A DNA stretch of 64,000 bases, taken from NCBI RefSeq assembly GCF_030812875.1, contig NZ_JAUSTN010000002.1:124001-188000 (forward strand). Direction: 5' to 3'. The DNA is from Peptoniphilus_B koenoeneniae. Its GTDB lineage: Bacteria > Bacillota > Clostridia > Tissierellales > Peptoniphilaceae. Each line of letters begins with the position of its first letter. Position 1 is the first letter of the stretch. Below are positions 62,848 through 64,000 of the stretch, one piece after another. The notes beneath the pieces were generated by a model. It did not search any database. It was not told the DNA's origin and saw only the letters and a list, made by a program, of their open reading frames with translations. Made by a program: the position numbers and the translations under genes.

Positions 62848-63492
62848 CTATTTATAAATAATTTTCCCTTCAAAAGTCGGAAGAATTATTTTTTCTCTTT
62901 CTTCAATGGTTACTTTACCAGACGTAAGATTGTTTAAATCTTTTATTATTTTACTATCTTCTTCTGCTACATCAATTATAAGTTCTATTTTTTCCATATA
63001 ATTTTCTTTTAAAATTATATAGCCCTCTTTCATAAGATAATTTAAAATGGATCCGTGAAAAGTATAATCATATATAAAGGACATTTTTATAAAATCTTTC
63101 ATTAAAACTTTTTTTGCAGCTTCAATTCCTAAAGATGCCCCTTTTGTATACGCTCTTACAAGGCCTCCTGCTCCTAAGAGAGTCCCACCAAAATATCTCG
63201 TCACAAGGCACAGGGCGTTTGTTATGCCCTCTTTTTTCATTACTTCGAGTATTGGTATGCCTGCTGTGCCTGAAGGCTCTCCATCGTCGCTGTAGCGTTG
63301 CAGGGACATATCTTCTTTAAGTATATAGGCCCAACAATTATGAGTTGCATCTTTAAATTCTCTTCTCTTGTCTTCTAAAATTTCAAGAGCTTCTTTTTCA
63401 TCTTTTATGGGACTGCAAAAACCTATAAATCGAGATTTTTTTTCTATAAACTCATTACTTTTCCCCTCAAGAACTGAAAAATATTCAGACAA
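62848..63492 (-). CDS. yigZ: IMPACT/YigZ family protein
   Basis: 214 aa from a TTG at 63492. GGTGAT is spaced before it, and the protein then starts MSEYFSVLEGKSNEFIEKKS as the family does; the frame extends 33 bases further without a site. N-terminal UPF0029 domain with KSRFIGFCSPI, THNCWAYIL, SDDGEPSGTAGIPIL and TRYFGGTLLGAGGLVRAY, plus a C-terminal EF-G-like DUF1949 domain. Function in bacteria is not firmly known. The start overlaps the hflX end by 8 bases. Confidence 0.9.
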   Translation of the reverse strand: MSEYFSVLEGKSNEFIEKKSRFIGFCSPIKDEKEALEILEDKRREFKDATHNCWAYILKEDMSLQRYSDDGEPSGTAGIPILEVMKKEGITNALCLVTRYFGGTLLGAGGLVRAYTKGASLGIEAAKKVLMKDFIKMSFIYDYTFHGSILNYLMKEGYIILKENYMEKIELIIDVAEEDSKIIKDLNNLTSGKVTIEEREKIILPTFEGKIIYK

Positions 63493-64000
63493 TAAAATCA
63501 CCGAATTCTTTCTTCTCAATCTCACTTAAAGTTGCCTTAACCAAGGTTCCTTCTTCATTGTATTCTAAAATTTCTCCCTTAAAATTATTTAAAAATTCAT
63601 TTAATTTACCTGCTTGGCTAAAGGGAAATAAAAGTTTTTCTTCAGTGTAAGATAGGCCTAAATTTTTTTCTATGGCTTTTAGTAAAACTTCCATATTTTC
63701 ATCTTTTTTTGCTGAAATAAAAATCTTATCTCCTGGAACTTGTGGGACTATCATTTCTTCAAATTCAGCCCTGTCCATTTTGTTAAAGACAGTAAGAATA
63801 GGTCTATCCAAAACCTCCAGTTCTTTTAAAATGTCCATGGTGGTCTTATATTGGATTTCCAAATCAGAGTTTGAGGAATCTATAACGTGGACAATTAAAT
63901 CTGCATTTTTTACTTCTTCCAAGGTTGATTTAAAAGCTTCAACTAATTTTGTGGGAAGCTTTGAAACAAATCCTACTGTATCAGAAATAATAAAATCTCT
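63485..64000 (-). CDS. hflX: GTPase HflX (partial, 5' end outside window)
   Basis: The last 171 codons. The open frame runs to the right edge. It begins inside the G domain with ISDTVGFVSKLPTKLVEAF (G3 region), then TVFNKMD (NKxD, G4) and FISAKK (G5), and ends with a C-terminal domain. This is the HflX arrangement, including the VEAFKSTLEEV segment. HflX binds ribosomes and splits stalled 70S. The P-loop and N-terminal domain lie outside. Confidence 0.93.
   Translation of the reverse strand, partial: RDFIISDTVGFVSKLPTKLVEAFKSTLEEVKNADLIVHVIDSSNSDLEIQYKTTMDILKELEVLDRPILTVFNKMDRAEFEEMIVPQVPGDKIFISAKKDENMEVLLKAIEKNLGLSYTEEKLLFPFSQAGKLNEFLNNFKGEILEYNEEGTLVKATLSEIEKKEFGDFIV

Overview
The window reads as the chromosome of a low-GC, Gram-positive anaerobe, most likely a member of the Tissierellia/Peptoniphilaceae (Peptoniphilus/Anaerococcus/Finegoldia-like). 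This is inferred from gene content and style, not from a database match. The pointers are very AT-rich DNA, Firmicute-type HPr kinase, a T-box leader, a LexA box of the GAAC-N4-GTTC type, a complete V-type ATPase, clostridial-type flavodoxin, and frequent TTG starts behind GGTGAT-like Shine-Dalgarno sequences. Nearly all of it is ordinary core genome. I see no prophage, transposase, CRISPR array or defence island.

Layout. 1-4.3 kb: a minus-strand run (37-aa membrane peptide, hpt, CPBP protease, cobB, methyltransferase, hslO, ECF S-component) with mostly overlapping ends. 4.3-6.9 kb: dnaX-ebfC-recR with a clear terminator. 6.9-7.3 kb: one copy of a structured intergenic repeat. 7.3-10 kb: aminopeptidase, divergent deoD-comEA, tRNA-Trp. 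10-14.2 kb: polA-coaE-57-aa glycine-zipper peptide-metallophosphoesterase, then tRNA-Leu. 14.4-20.2 kb: TPR-like membrane protein, EF-G-like GTPase, isochorismatase-like hydrolase next to a PfkB-like protein lacking the catalytic motif, phosphohexomutase. 20.2-24.2 kb: ybaK, gamma-carbonic anhydrase, znuACB and divergent rpmB. 24.3-30.4 kb: unknown lipoprotein, gltS, ftsH-FAH hydrolase, YheO-like regulator. 30.5-39 kb: nine-gene V-ATPase operon. 39-46.9 kb: CadA-like P-type ATPase with an ArsR/SmtB-type operator, Fe-S aldo/keto reductase, a 1418-aa double-activase protein. 46.9-58 kb: L,D-transpeptidase, uvrBA under a LexA-box promoter, tRNA-Lys, an unknown protein, hprK, pepP-uvrC. 58-59.1 kb: flavodoxin and a duplicated copy of the intergenic repeat. 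59.1-62.1 kb: a T-box-controlled ABC importer. 62.1-64 kb: nadE, IMPACT/YigZ protein, partial hflX.

How the genes work together. The V-ATPase, the glutamate symporter, the metal transporters (Zn uptake by ZnuABC, metal efflux by the P-type ATPase) and the ECF and ABC importers form the membrane-energetics and uptake side. UvrABC (all three genes), PolA, RecR, DnaX and EbfC form the replication/repair side. HprK marks PTS-linked carbon control.

The most interesting signals are regulatory or structural rather than a new gene cassette: a modular palindromic intergenic repeat whose half-units face each other; a T-box whose best specifier codon is UUC (Phe) rather than the UGG expected for a TrpXYZ-like importer; a stem-loop placed between the Shine-Dalgarno and the start codon of znuC; a 9-5-9 perfect inverted repeat in the flavodoxin leader; an ftsH start with no normally spaced start codon; and two short membrane-peptide genes tucked between larger genes.
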